From assembly GCA_965213525.1 (NCBI GenBank), contig OZ243889.1:2356001-2420000 (forward strand): DNA of 64,000 nt, read 5' to 3'. Position 1 is the stretch's first letter. Each line of letters opens with the position of its first letter. Shown here piece by piece: positions 1-9,369 of the stretch. The notes under the pieces are model-generated. The model did no database searches. It worked only from the letters and a program-made list of their open reading frames with translations, and had not been told where the DNA came from. The stretch is from G965213525 sp965213525. GTDB taxonomy: Bacteria; Actinomycetota; Acidimicrobiia; Acidimicrobiales; Poriferisodalaceae. Position numbers and translations under genes: made by a program.

Positions 1-137
1 AGCTCGCTGCGCAGCGACTGCATGGCCTTCACGTCGAGGCCCCGGTACTCGGTGACGATGGTCGACGTGGCGTCGGACAGGCGCGCTCGCACCTCGTCGA
101 CCACTGCGACCTTCTCGGGTCGGGGGGATCGCTCCAT
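1..137 (-). CDS. rplJ: 50S ribosomal protein L10, N-terminal part (runs off the window)
   Basis: The gene runs off the left edge, so only about 45 residues are visible. They begin MERSPRPEKVAVVDEVR and continue with TSTIVTEYRGLDVKAMQSLR, the normal start of bacterial L10, the stalk-base protein that binds 23S rRNA and carries L7/L12. The ATG at 137 is preceded by a GAGGAGG-type ribosome site. It follows rplA on the same strand after a 256-bp leader, the usual place for L10 autoregulation. Identification is confident. The rest of the gene cannot be judged. Confidence 0.9.
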   Translation of the reverse strand, partial: MERSPRPEKVAVVDEVRARLSDATSTIVTEYRGLDVKAMQSLRSE

Positions 138-393
138 GGGTGCACCTCCTCGCGGTGGGGGACGCGTCACCGAGCGGCGAACGCACCCCGCCGGAGCGGA
201 GCCCGTGGTTCGCCTCGTCCGGCGGGCCGGCGGCCCATTCGTGCCCGAGGGCACCGGATGTCTTCGGCACGACGTGTCGTCGTCGGTCACAGCGCAGGGA
301 GCGCCCCACGCTGCGAGATCTGTAGGTCGATGGAGACCGCCCAGGGCGGACCGATCGAGGATAGCGCAAACGCGCGCTACCGGACCGGCGGGC
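138..393 (-). promoter_or_regulatory. rplA-rplJ intergenic leader, candidate L10 leader RNA
   Basis: These 256 bases hold no credible gene. They lie immediately upstream of rplJ, where many bacteria have a structured L10-binding leader. A clear stem is visible: an 8-bp perfect inverted repeat at 188-195 and 218-225 (CCGCCGGA with TCCGGCGG), and the surrounding sequence is rich in further pairing. No leader motif could be matched from memory, so its role as an L10 leader or a promoter is inferred from position. Confidence 0.4.
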
Positions 394-1086
394 TCAGTCG
401 ATGACCTTGGAGCCGTCGAGGCGCACGCCAGGGCCCATCGTGGACGACACCGCCAGCTTCCGCACGTAGCGACCCTTCGCTGAGGCGGGCTTGACCCGCG
501 CCAGCTCGTCGACCACGGCCTGGAAGTTGCGCTCGAGGTCGTCGACCTCGAAGCTCGCCTTGCCGATCCCGACGTGGACGTTGCCGTAGCGGTCGGTGCG
601 GTACTCGACCTTGCCGCCCTTGAACTCCTCGACGGCCCGGGCGACGTCGGTGGTGACCGTGCCGGTCTTGGGGTTGGGCATGAGCCCACGCGGGCCCAGC
701 ACCCGGCCGAGCTTGCCCACCCGGGGCATCATCTGAGGTGTGGCGATGGCCACGTCGAAGTCGAGCATGCCCCCCTCGACCTGTGACAGCAGCTCGTCGG
801 CACCGACGTGGTCGGCACCGGCCTCGGTGGCCGCCGCGGCCTCGTCGCCGTCGGCGAACACCGCCACCCGCACGGCCTTGCCCGTCCCGGCCGGCAGCGC
901 CACCGTGCCTCGGACCATCTGGTCGGCCTTGCGGGGGTCGATCCCGAGCTTGAACACCACGTCGACGGACTCGTCGAAGCTGGCCGACGCCAGGCTCTTG
1001 ACCAGCTCGAGGCCCTGGCGCGGCTCGTGCAGCTGCTCGCGGTCGTAGCGACGTGAGGCGTCGCGGTGCTTCTTGCCTCTTGGCAT
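394..1086 (-). CDS. rplA: 50S ribosomal protein L1
   Basis: This 230-residue protein has the normal length for L1, which binds 23S rRNA at the mobile stalk and can repress its own operon. Recognisable segments include FDESVDVVFKLGIDPRKADQ near residues 35-55, GRVLGPRGLMPNPKTGTV near residue 128 and the C-terminal STMGPGVRLD. It lies 96 bp downstream of rplK on the same strand in the conserved secE-nusG-rplK-rplA order. The start ATG at 1086 gives MPRGKKHRDASRRYDRE, typical of actinobacterial L1. Nothing in it is unusual. Confidence 0.97.
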   Translation of the reverse strand: MPRGKKHRDASRRYDREQLHEPRQGLELVKSLASASFDESVDVVFKLGIDPRKADQMVRGTVALPAGTGKAVRVAVFADGDEAAAATEAGADHVGADELLSQVEGGMLDFDVAIATPQMMPRVGKLGRVLGPRGLMPNPKTGTVTTDVARAVEEFKGGKVEYRTDRYGNVHVGIGKASFEVDDLERNFQAVVDELARVKPASAKGRYVRKLAVSSTMGPGVRLDGSKVID

Positions 1087-1182
1087 GTCGGTCTCCTCGC
1101 GTGGTCGTGCTCCCTCGGGGACCCGGTCGTCCGGGCGCCGGGGGCGAGGTCCTCCCCCGAGCTGGGCGTGTCCGCCCGGTGT

Positions 1183-1611
1183 TCAGCGCTCGACGGCGAT
1201 GCCCATCGAGCGGGCCGTGCCGGCGATCTGGGCCTTGGCCGCCTCGAGATCGTCGGCGTTGAGGTCGGGCATCTTGACCTTGGCGATCTCCGTGAGGGCA
1301 TCGTCGCCGATGGTCGCGACCGTGGCCGAGCCCGGGGTCTCGGACCCCTTGTCGATCGAGGCCGCCTCACGCAGCAGCACCGGTGTCGGTGGGGTCTTGG
1401 TGACGAACGTGAACGTCCGGTCCTCGAAGATCGTGATCTCGACCGGGACGATCGTGCCCCGCTGCGCCTCGGTGGCGGCGTTGTAGGCCTTGCAGAAGTC
1501 CATGATGGCCACGCCGTGCGGACCGAGCGCCGTGCCGACGGGCGGCGCCGGTGACGCCTGGCCGGCAGGGATCTGGATCTTGACGAGGGCGGCGACCTTC
1601 TTCTTCGCCAT
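1183..1611 (-). CDS. rplK: 50S ribosomal protein L11
   Basis: This 142-residue protein matches L11, which binds the GTPase-associated centre of 23S rRNA. Visible hallmarks are the N-terminal MAKKKVAALVKIQIPAGQAS, the PPVGTALGPHGVAIMDFCKAYN loop region near residues 24-45 and the TPPTPVLLREAA segment of the linker. The C-terminal domain ends GTARSMGIAVE. It sits between nusG and rplA in the canonical order, with an ATG start at 1611. Length and composition are normal. Confidence 0.97.
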   Translation of the reverse strand: MAKKKVAALVKIQIPAGQASPAPPVGTALGPHGVAIMDFCKAYNAATEAQRGTIVPVEITIFEDRTFTFVTKTPPTPVLLREAASIDKGSETPGSATVATIGDDALTEIAKVKMPDLNADDLEAAKAQIAGTARSMGIAVER

Positions 1612-1696
1612 GGCAGGCTCCGATCAGGGGGCGGGGGTTGGGGCGGGTGGCGGTCGCACCGGGCCGACAAGGCTCACCGGCGGCGTGGCGCTCTGG

Positions 1697-2764
1697 TCAG
1701 AGCTTGGCGACCTGGCCGAAGTCGAGCTCGACGGGGGTCTCACGTCCGAAGATGTTGACGAGGACCTTCAACTTGAGCTGATCCTCGTTGATGTCTTCGA
1801 CCGAGCCCTGGAAATCGGCGAAGGGACCCTCCCTCACCCGAACGACCTCGCCCATCTCGTACGCCTGACGGGGCTTGGTGCGCTTGGGTGCCTGCTCGGG
1901 GTCGCGATCGGTGCGCAAGAAGCGGTCGACGTCCTTGCGGCTGAGGGCAGACGGCTTGCCGCCCTGGCCGACGAAGCCGGTGACGCCGGGGGTGTTGCGG
2001 ATCATCGGCCACGACTCGCGATCGAGCTTGCACCGGACCAGCAGGTACCCGGGGAACATCTTCTTCTGCACGACGACCTTCTGGCCGTTGCGGAACTCGG
2101 CGACGTCTTCCATCGGGATGACGCAGTCGTGGATCTTGTCCTCCATGTCGAAAGACTGGGTGCGGGCCTCGAGGTTCTGGCGCACCTTCTTCTCGTACCC
2201 CGACTGGGTGTGCACGACGTACCACCGGCCCGGCAGGTCATAGGGGCTCACGGTCTCGACCTCGGCGCCCTCGGCCAGCAGCTCGTCTTCGGACATGGCC
2301 TCGGCGGCGGCGTCGCCGCCGGTCGCCCCAACGGTGCTGGCCTCGTCGTCGGTGGTCTCGTCGACGGTGGTTCGATCGCCGGCGGCTGCGGCCACGGGGT
2401 CGGCGGTGGGGGCCGCTCCGGCTGCGCCCACCTCGTCGACCAGGGTGGCGGCGGCGTCGAGGTCGGCCTCACCGCGGGGCAACGTGTCCTCAGGACCGAG
2501 CTCGGCCTCGACGGGGGGTTCTGACGCCACGCCGGGGCGCAGCACGTCGGTGGTGCCGAGGGCGTCGTCGCCGGGGCCGACGATGCCGGCGACGTCGAGG
2601 GGATCGGGCACCGCACCGGCCGCTGCGGGATCGGCGTCGGTGGGCACGGGAGCGTGGCCGTCGAGGGCGTCGTCGGTCAGCGCAGGATCGGCGGCCGCCT
2701 CACCCGTGGGGGCGGCGTCGGTGAGATCGGTGGGGGGGCGGGGGTCGCCCGTGGCGTCGGTCAT
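1697..2764 (-). CDS. nusG: Transcription elongation/antitermination factor NusG with a long acidic N-terminus
   Basis: NusG binds RNA polymerase, suppresses pausing and couples it to Rho or the ribosome. The conserved part begins near residue 181 (WYVVHTQSGYEKKV), carries the NGN domain with FPGYLLVRC and PGVTGFVG, and ends with a KOW domain (EVVRVREGPFADFQGSV) near residues 300-355. The preceding roughly 180 residues are low-complexity, Asp/Glu/Ala/Pro/Thr-rich and probably disordered. At 355 residues it is about twice the E. coli length. Actinobacterial NusG often has an acidic extension, but this one is long. The ATG at 2764 has an AGGAA site. secE lies 13 bp upstream. Confidence 0.96.
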   Translation of the reverse strand: MTDATGDPRPPTDLTDAAPTGEAAADPALTDDALDGHAPVPTDADPAAAGAVPDPLDVAGIVGPGDDALGTTDVLRPGVASEPPVEAELGPEDTLPRGEADLDAAATLVDEVGAAGAAPTADPVAAAAGDRTTVDETTDDEASTVGATGGDAAAEAMSEDELLAEGAEVETVSPYDLPGRWYVVHTQSGYEKKVRQNLEARTQSFDMEDKIHDCVIPMEDVAEFRNGQKVVVQKKMFPGYLLVRCKLDRESWPMIRNTPGVTGFVGQGGKPSALSRKDVDRFLRTDRDPEQAPKRTKPRQAYEMGEVVRVREGPFADFQGSVEDINEDQLKLKVLVNIFGRETPVELDFGQVAKL

Positions 2765-2777
2765 GGCGTTCCTGGCC

Positions 2778-3077
2778 TCAGACGTCGAAGAGCTGCAGCA
2801 CGGCCTCGCCGAAGAGCAGGTCGAGCCCGGCGATCATGGCCGTGAGGATGATGATGGTGATGAGCACCACGACCGAGTAGTGCACGGTCTCGGGCCGGGT
2901 CGGCCACATCACCTTGCGCAGCTCGGCTCGCATCTCGCGCAGGAACTCGAGCGGTCCGGTCCGCTCGCCTGGTGCGGGTCGACCCGAGGTGGCCGGACGC
3001 TGGCGCAGCGGGTTGCCCTCGCTGTCGACCTCGCCCTGCCGCTGCAGCAGGCGCCTCGTCTCTCGGTTCATCGCCAT
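2778..3077 (-). CDS. secE: Protein translocase subunit SecE
   Basis: SecE is the essential small subunit of the SecYEG channel. The protein is 99 residues if it starts at the ATG at 3077 (MAMNRETRRLLQRQGE); a second ATG at 3071 is equally possible. The family signature lies near residues 57-75 (FLREMRAELRKVMWPTRPET), followed by one C-terminal membrane helix (YSVVVLITIIILTAMIAGL). The charged N-terminal half is typical of actinobacteria. It lies directly upstream of nusG and downstream of tRNA-Trp. Confidence 0.95.
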   Translation of the reverse strand: MAMNRETRRLLQRQGEVDSEGNPLRQRPATSGRPAPGERTGPLEFLREMRAELRKVMWPTRPETVHYSVVVLITIIILTAMIAGLDLLFGEAVLQLFDV

Positions 3078-3148
3078 GGGCGGTGCTCTCACTCGTGGGA
3101 TCGATGCTCTGCCGGCGGCGCGTCGACGCACAGGCCGTCGGCAGTTGG

Positions 3149-3221
3149 CAGGGCAGGAGGGACTCGAACCCCCGACCGTCGGTTTTGGAGACCGATGCTC
3201 TACCAACTGAGCTACTGCCCT
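3149..3221 (-). tRNA. tRNA-Trp (anticodon CCA)
   Basis: On the minus strand a complete 73-nt cloverleaf is readable. It has a 7-bp acceptor stem (AGGGCAG with CTGCCCT), D-loop TAGCTCAGTTGGTAGAGC, anticodon loop CTCCAAA between TCGGT and ACCGA, T-arm GGGGGTTCGAGTCCCTC and discriminator G. CCA is not encoded. It lies just upstream of secE, the usual actinobacterial location. Confidence 0.97.
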
Positions 3222-3351
3222 CGGCCGGCCCCTCACCTTAGCAGCGGCCTCGCGCAGCGGCCCGGCGCCCCCACCCGTCCAGCCGGCCAGCCGTCCGCGC
3301 CCCGGCTGCTGCGGCGGCCGCACCGGCGGGGATCGGTCTCGGGGGATGTCG

Positions 3352-3428
3352 TGGTAGCGGCGCCCGGGATCGAACCGGGGACCTCTCGATTATGAGCCGA
3401 GCGCTCTGACCATCTGAGCTACGCCGCC
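3352..3428 (-). tRNA. tRNA-Met (anticodon CAT)
   Basis: A full cloverleaf is visible with acceptor GGCGGCG, D-arm TAGCTCAGATGGTCAGAGC, anticodon loop CTCATAA and T-arm CCCGGTTCGATCCCGGG. The CCA end is encoded at 3352-3354. Position 1 can pair (G-U) with position 72, and the anticodon stem lacks the three G-C pairs of initiators, so it is read as the elongator. A CAT tRNA modified to read Ile cannot be fully excluded. Confidence 0.93.
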
Positions 3429-3448
3429 ACGCCGTCCTTCCAAGACGG

Positions 3449-3524
3449 TGGAGCCCCGTGTGGGAATCGAACCCACGACACCAGCCTTACCATGGCTGTG
3501 CTCTACCGACTGAGCTAACGGGGC
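3449..3524 (-). tRNA. tRNA-Thr (anticodon GGT)
   Basis: The cloverleaf has acceptor GCCCCGT, D-arm TAGCTCAGTCGGTAGAGC, anticodon loop ATGGTAA between CAGCC and GGCTG, and T-arm GTGGGTTCGATTCCCAC. The CCA end is encoded at 3449-3451. It heads the series tRNA-Thr, tRNA-Met, tRNA-Trp, secE on the minus strand. Confidence 0.97.
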
Positions 3525-3552
3525 ACGATAGGAGCTGACAGTGTAGGCGACC

Positions 3553-4110
3553 GTGTCCGTCGTGCCAGAGCCCGAACACCCCGGCTCAGGCGGCTCGACG
3601 GTGCGCACCCGACTGGCCCGGCCCACCGACGCAGCTGCCCTGGCCGACATCTACAACCGTGAGGTCCTCGAGACCACCGTCACCTTCGACCTCGAACCTC
3701 GCAGCGTCGCTCAACAGGCGGCCTGGCAGGCCGAGCGATCCGGCGCGCACGCGGTGACCGTGGCCGCAGGGCGCGACGACGAGCCCGTCGGCTTCGCCGC
3801 CCTGTCGCCGTACCGGGACCGTCCTGCGTACCGCACCAGCGTGGAGGACTCGGTGTACGTGCACCACGAGCACCGGGGTCGCGGCATCGGGCGCCTCCTG
3901 CTCGCCGACCTGGTGGACGTCGCCGCCGAGCGGGGCTTCCACACCGTGGTGGCGCGCGTCGTCGGAGGCCACGAGGCGTCGATCGCCCTGCACGCCGCAG
4001 CGGGGTTCACCCACATCGGCACCGAGCGGGAGGTCGGCCGCAAGTTCGGCCGCTGGCTCGACGTGGTGGTCATGCAGCGGCTGCTCGGCGGCCCGGCACC
4101 GCACCTCTGA
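3553..4110 (+). CDS. GNAT-family N-acetyltransferase, phosphinothricin-acetyltransferase type
   Basis: The 185-residue protein (GTG start at 3553; a GTG at 3601 would remove 16 residues) has the GNAT fold. The acetyl-CoA pyrophosphate loop VHHEHRGRGIGR is at residues 103-114. IYNREVLETTVTFDLEPR near the N-terminus and GFTHIGTEREVGRKFGRW near the C-terminus are typical of the Pat/Bar subgroup, which acetylates small amines such as phosphinothricin or methionine sulfoximine. The physiological substrate is unknown. It stands alone, divergent from tRNA-Thr. Confidence 0.85.
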   Translation: MSVVPEPEHPGSGGSTVRTRLARPTDAAALADIYNREVLETTVTFDLEPRSVAQQAAWQAERSGAHAVTVAAGRDDEPVGFAALSPYRDRPAYRTSVEDSVYVHHEHRGRGIGRLLLADLVDVAAERGFHTVVARVVGGHEASIALHAAAGFTHIGTEREVGRKFGRWLDVVVMQRLLGGPAPHL

Positions 4111-4230
4111 GCGGCCGCGTCGGCTCGGTGAGGGCCCCGGCCCGCCGGACATACGTGAGACCACCCGACACCTGACAGCGGGCGCGCGGCCGGGGTCGTA
4201 CGCCGCTGGAGCGAGGCGGGGAAGCGTGCC

Positions 4231-4920
4231 TCAGCGGGGGTCGGTCACAGGACCCGGGACCCGGACGGGGTGAGCCGGATCCACCTCAGCTGCGGGGGCA
4301 ACGTCATCAGCGCGCAGGGCGCGTCGGGCGGTGTCCACGGACCATGCGGCGAGAGCGATGATGCCGACGACCTTGGGGACGTCCTCGATCGAGCGGGCGA
4401 CGCTCAACATGTCCGCCGTCGACGACGCCGCCAACCCGACGCCGCCGGCCACGAGGTCGACCACTCGGGTGTTCACCACCTGGCGGTGGAACACCCCGAT
4501 CCACGCGAGACCGGACAGCCCGTACAGGCCGTACACCACACCGTCGCTGATGCCGAGGTACCGCTCGGCCGCCTCCTCGTGGAGCAGCAGCGCGTCGTCG
4601 AACCCGAGGTAGGCGATGCCGAGACCGCTCACGGCGAGGAACGCGGCTCGCCTGCCGTGCTGCACCGAGGCCGCCACGAACAGCGCTCCGGCGGCCGCGC
4701 CCCACACGATGAGGCCGGCGTTGGACACCGCCCCCTTGAACGGCGACGGACCCCCGGCGCGACTCGCATCGGTCATCAGGGCCTTCGTCGGCACACCGAG
4801 CCGGTCCGCCAGCCCGACCGCGACGGCGCCCGCCAGCACCAGCCCCACCCACATCGCAGCGCGCCGGGCGGTCGATGCAACACCGCCCCCGTTCACCCTC
4901 AGTCCACCGTTCAGCCCCAT
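4231..4920 (-). CDS. Uncharacterised multi-helix membrane protein with a DDALLLHEE motif
   Basis: The 229-residue product (ATG at 4920; no clear ribosome site, and an in-frame ATG at 4854 is an alternative) has about six hydrophobic segments, near residues 21-42, 63-82, 88-108, 122-142, 152-170 and 182-198. The third segment is followed by FDDALLLHEEAAER, an acidic-histidine cluster at a membrane edge that could bind a metal or be catalytic. The family is not recognised. It is divergent from the VOC gene that begins 60 bp away. The coding call rests on codon use and on the transmembrane pattern. Confidence 0.65.
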   Translation of the reverse strand: MGLNGGLRVNGGGVASTARRAAMWVGLVLAGAVAVGLADRLGVPTKALMTDASRAGGPSPFKGAVSNAGLIVWGAAAGALFVAASVQHGRRAAFLAVSGLGIAYLGFDDALLLHEEAAERYLGISDGVVYGLYGLSGLAWIGVFHRQVVNTRVVDLVAGGVGLAASSTADMLSVARSIEDVPKVVGIIALAAWSVDTARRALRADDVAPAAEVDPAHPVRVPGPVTDPR

Positions 4921-4980
4921 GCTGTTTACGACCGTACCGGCCCTGGGCCGGCGAGGCCCCCGGCGCGCCATGCTGGAGGC

Positions 4981-5445
4981 ATGAGCGAACGTGCCTTCCG
5001 TGTGCTCGGCATCCAACAGGTCGCCATCGGCGGTGAGGACAAGGCTGCGCTGAGCGCCCTGTGGACCGGCCTGTTCGGTGTGCCCAAGGTGGGCGACTAC
5101 GTGGCGGAGTCCGAGAACGTCGACGAGGACATCTTGCGACTCGGCGACGGGCCCCACGCCGTGGAGATCGATCTCATGCAGCCCCTCGACCCGTCGAGGT
5201 CGCCGAAGGTGCACGTCCCGGCGCTCAACCACCTCGGCCTGTGGGTCGACGACCTCGCTGCCTGCGTCGCCCACCTCACCGACGCCGGCGTGCGCTTCAC
5301 CCCGGGCGGCATCCGCCCCGGCGCGTCCGGTCACGACGTCTGCTTCGTGCACCCCCGGGGCAGCGACGACGCGCCCCGCTCAGGCGAGGGGGTGTTGATC
5401 GAGCTCGTCCAGGCGCCGCCCGAGGTGATCGACGCCCTCGGCTGA
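4981..5445 (+). CDS. VOC-superfamily protein resembling methylmalonyl-CoA epimerase
   Basis: The 154-residue protein has the two beta-alpha-beta-beta-beta modules of the vicinal oxygen chelate family. The C-terminal half (LNHLGLWVDDLAACVAHL, then HDVCFVHPRG and GVLIELVQAP) resembles methylmalonyl-CoA epimerase and glyoxalase relatives. Of the four expected metal ligands, His in LNHLG and Glu in LIELV are clear and an acidic residue lies in the middle. The first ligand position (usually His in IDHIGIAV) is Gln13 in IQQVAIGG. The start ATG at 4981 follows GGAGG with almost no spacer. The substrate is uncertain. Confidence 0.75.
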   Translation: MSERAFRVLGIQQVAIGGEDKAALSALWTGLFGVPKVGDYVAESENVDEDILRLGDGPHAVEIDLMQPLDPSRSPKVHVPALNHLGLWVDDLAACVAHLTDAGVRFTPGGIRPGASGHDVCFVHPRGSDDAPRSGEGVLIELVQAPPEVIDALG

Positions 5446-5566
5446 CGACGGCGTCACAGGTCACCGGCGAGGTGGAAGCACCTCACGTGCCGCCCACGGG
5501 CGGTGGCCGGCGCCGGCCACCGCCCTCGGCGCGCGACAGACCGTGGCGCCGACGGGCGGCGCAGCG

Positions 5567-5648
5567 TGGGCCGGGCTGGATTCGAACCAGCGTAGGCAGA
5601 ACCGGCGGATTTACAGTCCGCTCCCTTTGGCCACTCGGGCACCGACCC
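5567..5648 (-). tRNA. tRNA-Tyr (anticodon GTA)
   Basis: This 82-nt class II tRNA on the minus strand has acceptor GGGTCGG with CCGGCCC and D-arm CCCGAGTGGCCAAAGGG. The anticodon loop CTGTAAA lies between GCGGA and TCCGC. It has a long variable arm, T-arm CTGGTTCGAATCCAG and discriminator A. CCA is not encoded. Confidence 0.96.
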
Positions 5649-5714
5649 AGGGTCGTTGGACCCTAGCGGCTCGCCGTGCTCACGGTGACGACGCCGGCCC
5701 TAGGCTCGACGGTC

Positions 5715-6203
5715 ATGCCGAGCTTCGACGTCGTCTCCGAACTGGACGCCCAGGAGGTCCGCAACGCGGTCGACCAGGCCCACCGCGAGGTCGTCAACCG
5801 CTTCGACTTCAAGGGCACCGACTCCTCGATCGAGCTCGGCGAGGACACGATCACCCTGTCGTCGGTGAGCGACGACCGCCTGGGAGCCCTGCGTCAGGTG
5901 CTCGAGGAGAAGCTCGTGCGGCGCAAGGTCTCGCTGCGGGGCCTCGACGTCGGCGAACCGGTCGACGCTGCCGGCGGGACGCGCCGCCAGGTCATCACCC
6001 TGGCGTCGGGCATCTCGTCGGACAAGGCCAAGGAGCTCAACAAGTTCATCAAGGGGCTCGGCCGCAAGGGCGTGCAGTCCCAGACCCAGGGCGAGCAGCT
6101 GCGGGTGTCGGCCAAGCAGCGCGACGACCTGCAGGCGGTCATGGGGGCGCTGCGAGAGAACGACTTTGGCATCCCCCTGTCGTTCGAGAACCGGCGGGAC
6201 TGA
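5715..6203 (+). CDS. yajQ: YajQ family nucleotide-binding protein
   Basis: The 162-residue protein has the standard YajQ length. The start MPSFDVVSELDAQEV (ATG at 5715) and the motifs VNRFDFKGTDSS, VSLRGLDVGEP, KFIKGLGRKGVQSQTQG and RENDFGIPLSFENRRD are characteristic. The family has two ferredoxin-like domains, binds nucleotides, and includes c-di-GMP receptors in some bacteria; its role here is not known. It is convergent with htpX, with a small hairpin between them. Confidence 0.93.
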   Translation: MPSFDVVSELDAQEVRNAVDQAHREVVNRFDFKGTDSSIELGEDTITLSSVSDDRLGALRQVLEEKLVRRKVSLRGLDVGEPVDAAGGTRRQVITLASGISSDKAKELNKFIKGLGRKGVQSQTQGEQLRVSAKQRDDLQAVMGALRENDFGIPLSFENRRD

Positions 6204-6220
6204 CCCTGCGAGGAGGGTCG
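6203..6220. terminator. Candidate bidirectional terminator hairpin between yajQ and htpX
   Basis: An inverted repeat GACCCT (6203-6208) and AGGGTC (6215-6220) with a 6-base loop lies in the 19-bp gap between two convergent genes and overlaps the yajQ stop. No T-tract is seen on either side. The call rests on position and symmetry. Confidence 0.35.
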
Positions 6221-6222
6221 CC

Positions 6223-7068
6223 TCAGCGCCAGGAGCCCGCACGGAGGCGGCGGACCCGCTCGTCCATCGGCGGGTGGGTCTGGAACAGCCCGGCGGCCAT
6301 CTGACGGGGCCCGAGCGGGCTCGAGATGTACTTGCCCTCCTGGGCCTGCGGCACGCGCATGGGCACCTTCTGGCCGACGGCGTGGATCTTCTCGAGGGCC
6401 CGGGCCAGCGGCTCACCGTCGCCGATCAGGCGGGCCCCGCTCACGTCGGCCTGGTACTCCCGGCTGCGGCTCAGCGCCATCTGCAACAACCCGGCGGCGA
6501 GCGGAGCCAGGAACACCATCATGAGATCGCCGATCGGGTTGCGGTCGTTGCCCCCGCGGCCCCCGCCGAAGATGAGGGCGAACTGGGCCATGTTGGCCAG
6601 GAACGTGATGGCTGTGGCGATGGCGGCGGCCACCGATCCGATGAGGATGTCGCGGTTGGCGACGTGGGCGAGCTCGTGGGCGAGCACGCCCCGGATCTCC
6701 TCCCAGGACAGCACCTGCAGCATCCCCGCGGTGACCGCGACGGCGGCGTGCTCGGGGTTGCGCCCGGTGGCGAAGGCGTTGGGCTGGGCGTCGGGGGTCA
6801 CGTAGAGCCGGGGCATCGGCATGTCGGCCCGCCGGGCGAGGTCGCGCACGATGGCGTGGTACTGGGGGTACTGCGCCTCGAGGGCCGGCTCGGCTCGTGC
6901 CGAGCGCAGAGCCAGCGTGTCGCTCTTCCAGTACGACCCGCCGATCATCGCCATGGCCAGCACGAGGGCGACCACCATGCCCCCGGAGCCGCCGAGCTGG
7001 GCGCCGACGAAGAGGAAGGACCCGGCGAGCCCGGCCAGCAGGACCGTGGTCTTGAGGGTGTTGTTCAT
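6223..7068 (-). CDS. htpX: HtpX-type M48 zinc metalloprotease
   Basis: This 281-residue membrane protease has the zinc motif HELAHV at residues 131-136. A downstream glutamate in SRSREYQAD (about residue 204) is the third ligand. Hydrophobic segments lie at about 8-24, 30-46, 143-168 and 182-198. The conserved NAFATGRNPEHAAVAVTAG segment precedes the active site. HtpX degrades misfolded membrane proteins. The ATG at 7068 begins MNNTLKTTVLLAGLAG. It is convergent with yajQ and 138 bp downstream of acs. Confidence 0.93.
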   Translation of the reverse strand: MNNTLKTTVLLAGLAGSFLFVGAQLGGSGGMVVALVLAMAMIGGSYWKSDTLALRSARAEPALEAQYPQYHAIVRDLARRADMPMPRLYVTPDAQPNAFATGRNPEHAAVAVTAGMLQVLSWEEIRGVLAHELAHVANRDILIGSVAAAIATAITFLANMAQFALIFGGGRGGNDRNPIGDLMMVFLAPLAAGLLQMALSRSREYQADVSGARLIGDGEPLARALEKIHAVGQKVPMRVPQAQEGKYISSPLGPRQMAAGLFQTHPPMDERVRRLRAGSWR

Positions 7069-7206
7069 CTCGTCCGACGGATCCTCTCGAGACGGGCGGG
7101 GCCGATGCCGCCTCCCGACACCGAGGCCGGCACCCGCTGTGGCTGCCGGCGATCCTACCGGCGGCCACGATCCCCTGTCCGGCGCCGTCGCCCCCGGCGT
7201 GCGTCC

Positions 7207-9159
<1,953 letters not shown>

Positions 9160-9247
9160 GCGCTCCCCCTCGTTCGCCGTGCAGCTGCGGCGATCCTACG
9201 GTCCGACGCCTCGGCCACGAAGGCGGGCGTCGGGCCACGTCGGCGCC

Positions 9248-9328
9248 GGCGTCGGGGGGCCGGAATGGGGCGCCGGCGTCGGGGGGCCAGAAGGGCGCGC
9301 GGCGTCGGGGGGCCGGCGTCGGGGGGCC
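9248..9328. repeat. Four copies of a 14-bp G-rich repeat upstream of acs
   Basis: The 210-bp gap between acs and ppgK holds four exact copies of GGCGTCGGGGGGCC at 9248-9261, 9275-9288, 9301-9314 and 9315-9328; the last two are contiguous. Runs of six G are unusual even here and could form G-quadruplexes on the plus strand. No gene is seen in 9160-9369. The acs promoter must lie in or next to this repeat. Confidence 0.8.
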
Positions 9329-9369
9329 GGCGTGGGGCACGGCACCGGCGGGCAGACCCGGCGCAGCCC

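Noticed and set aside
4270..4980. Long plus-strand open frame leading into the VOC gene
   Set aside because: It is antisense to the membrane-protein gene and lacks protein-like composition. The real VOC start is the ATG at 4981.
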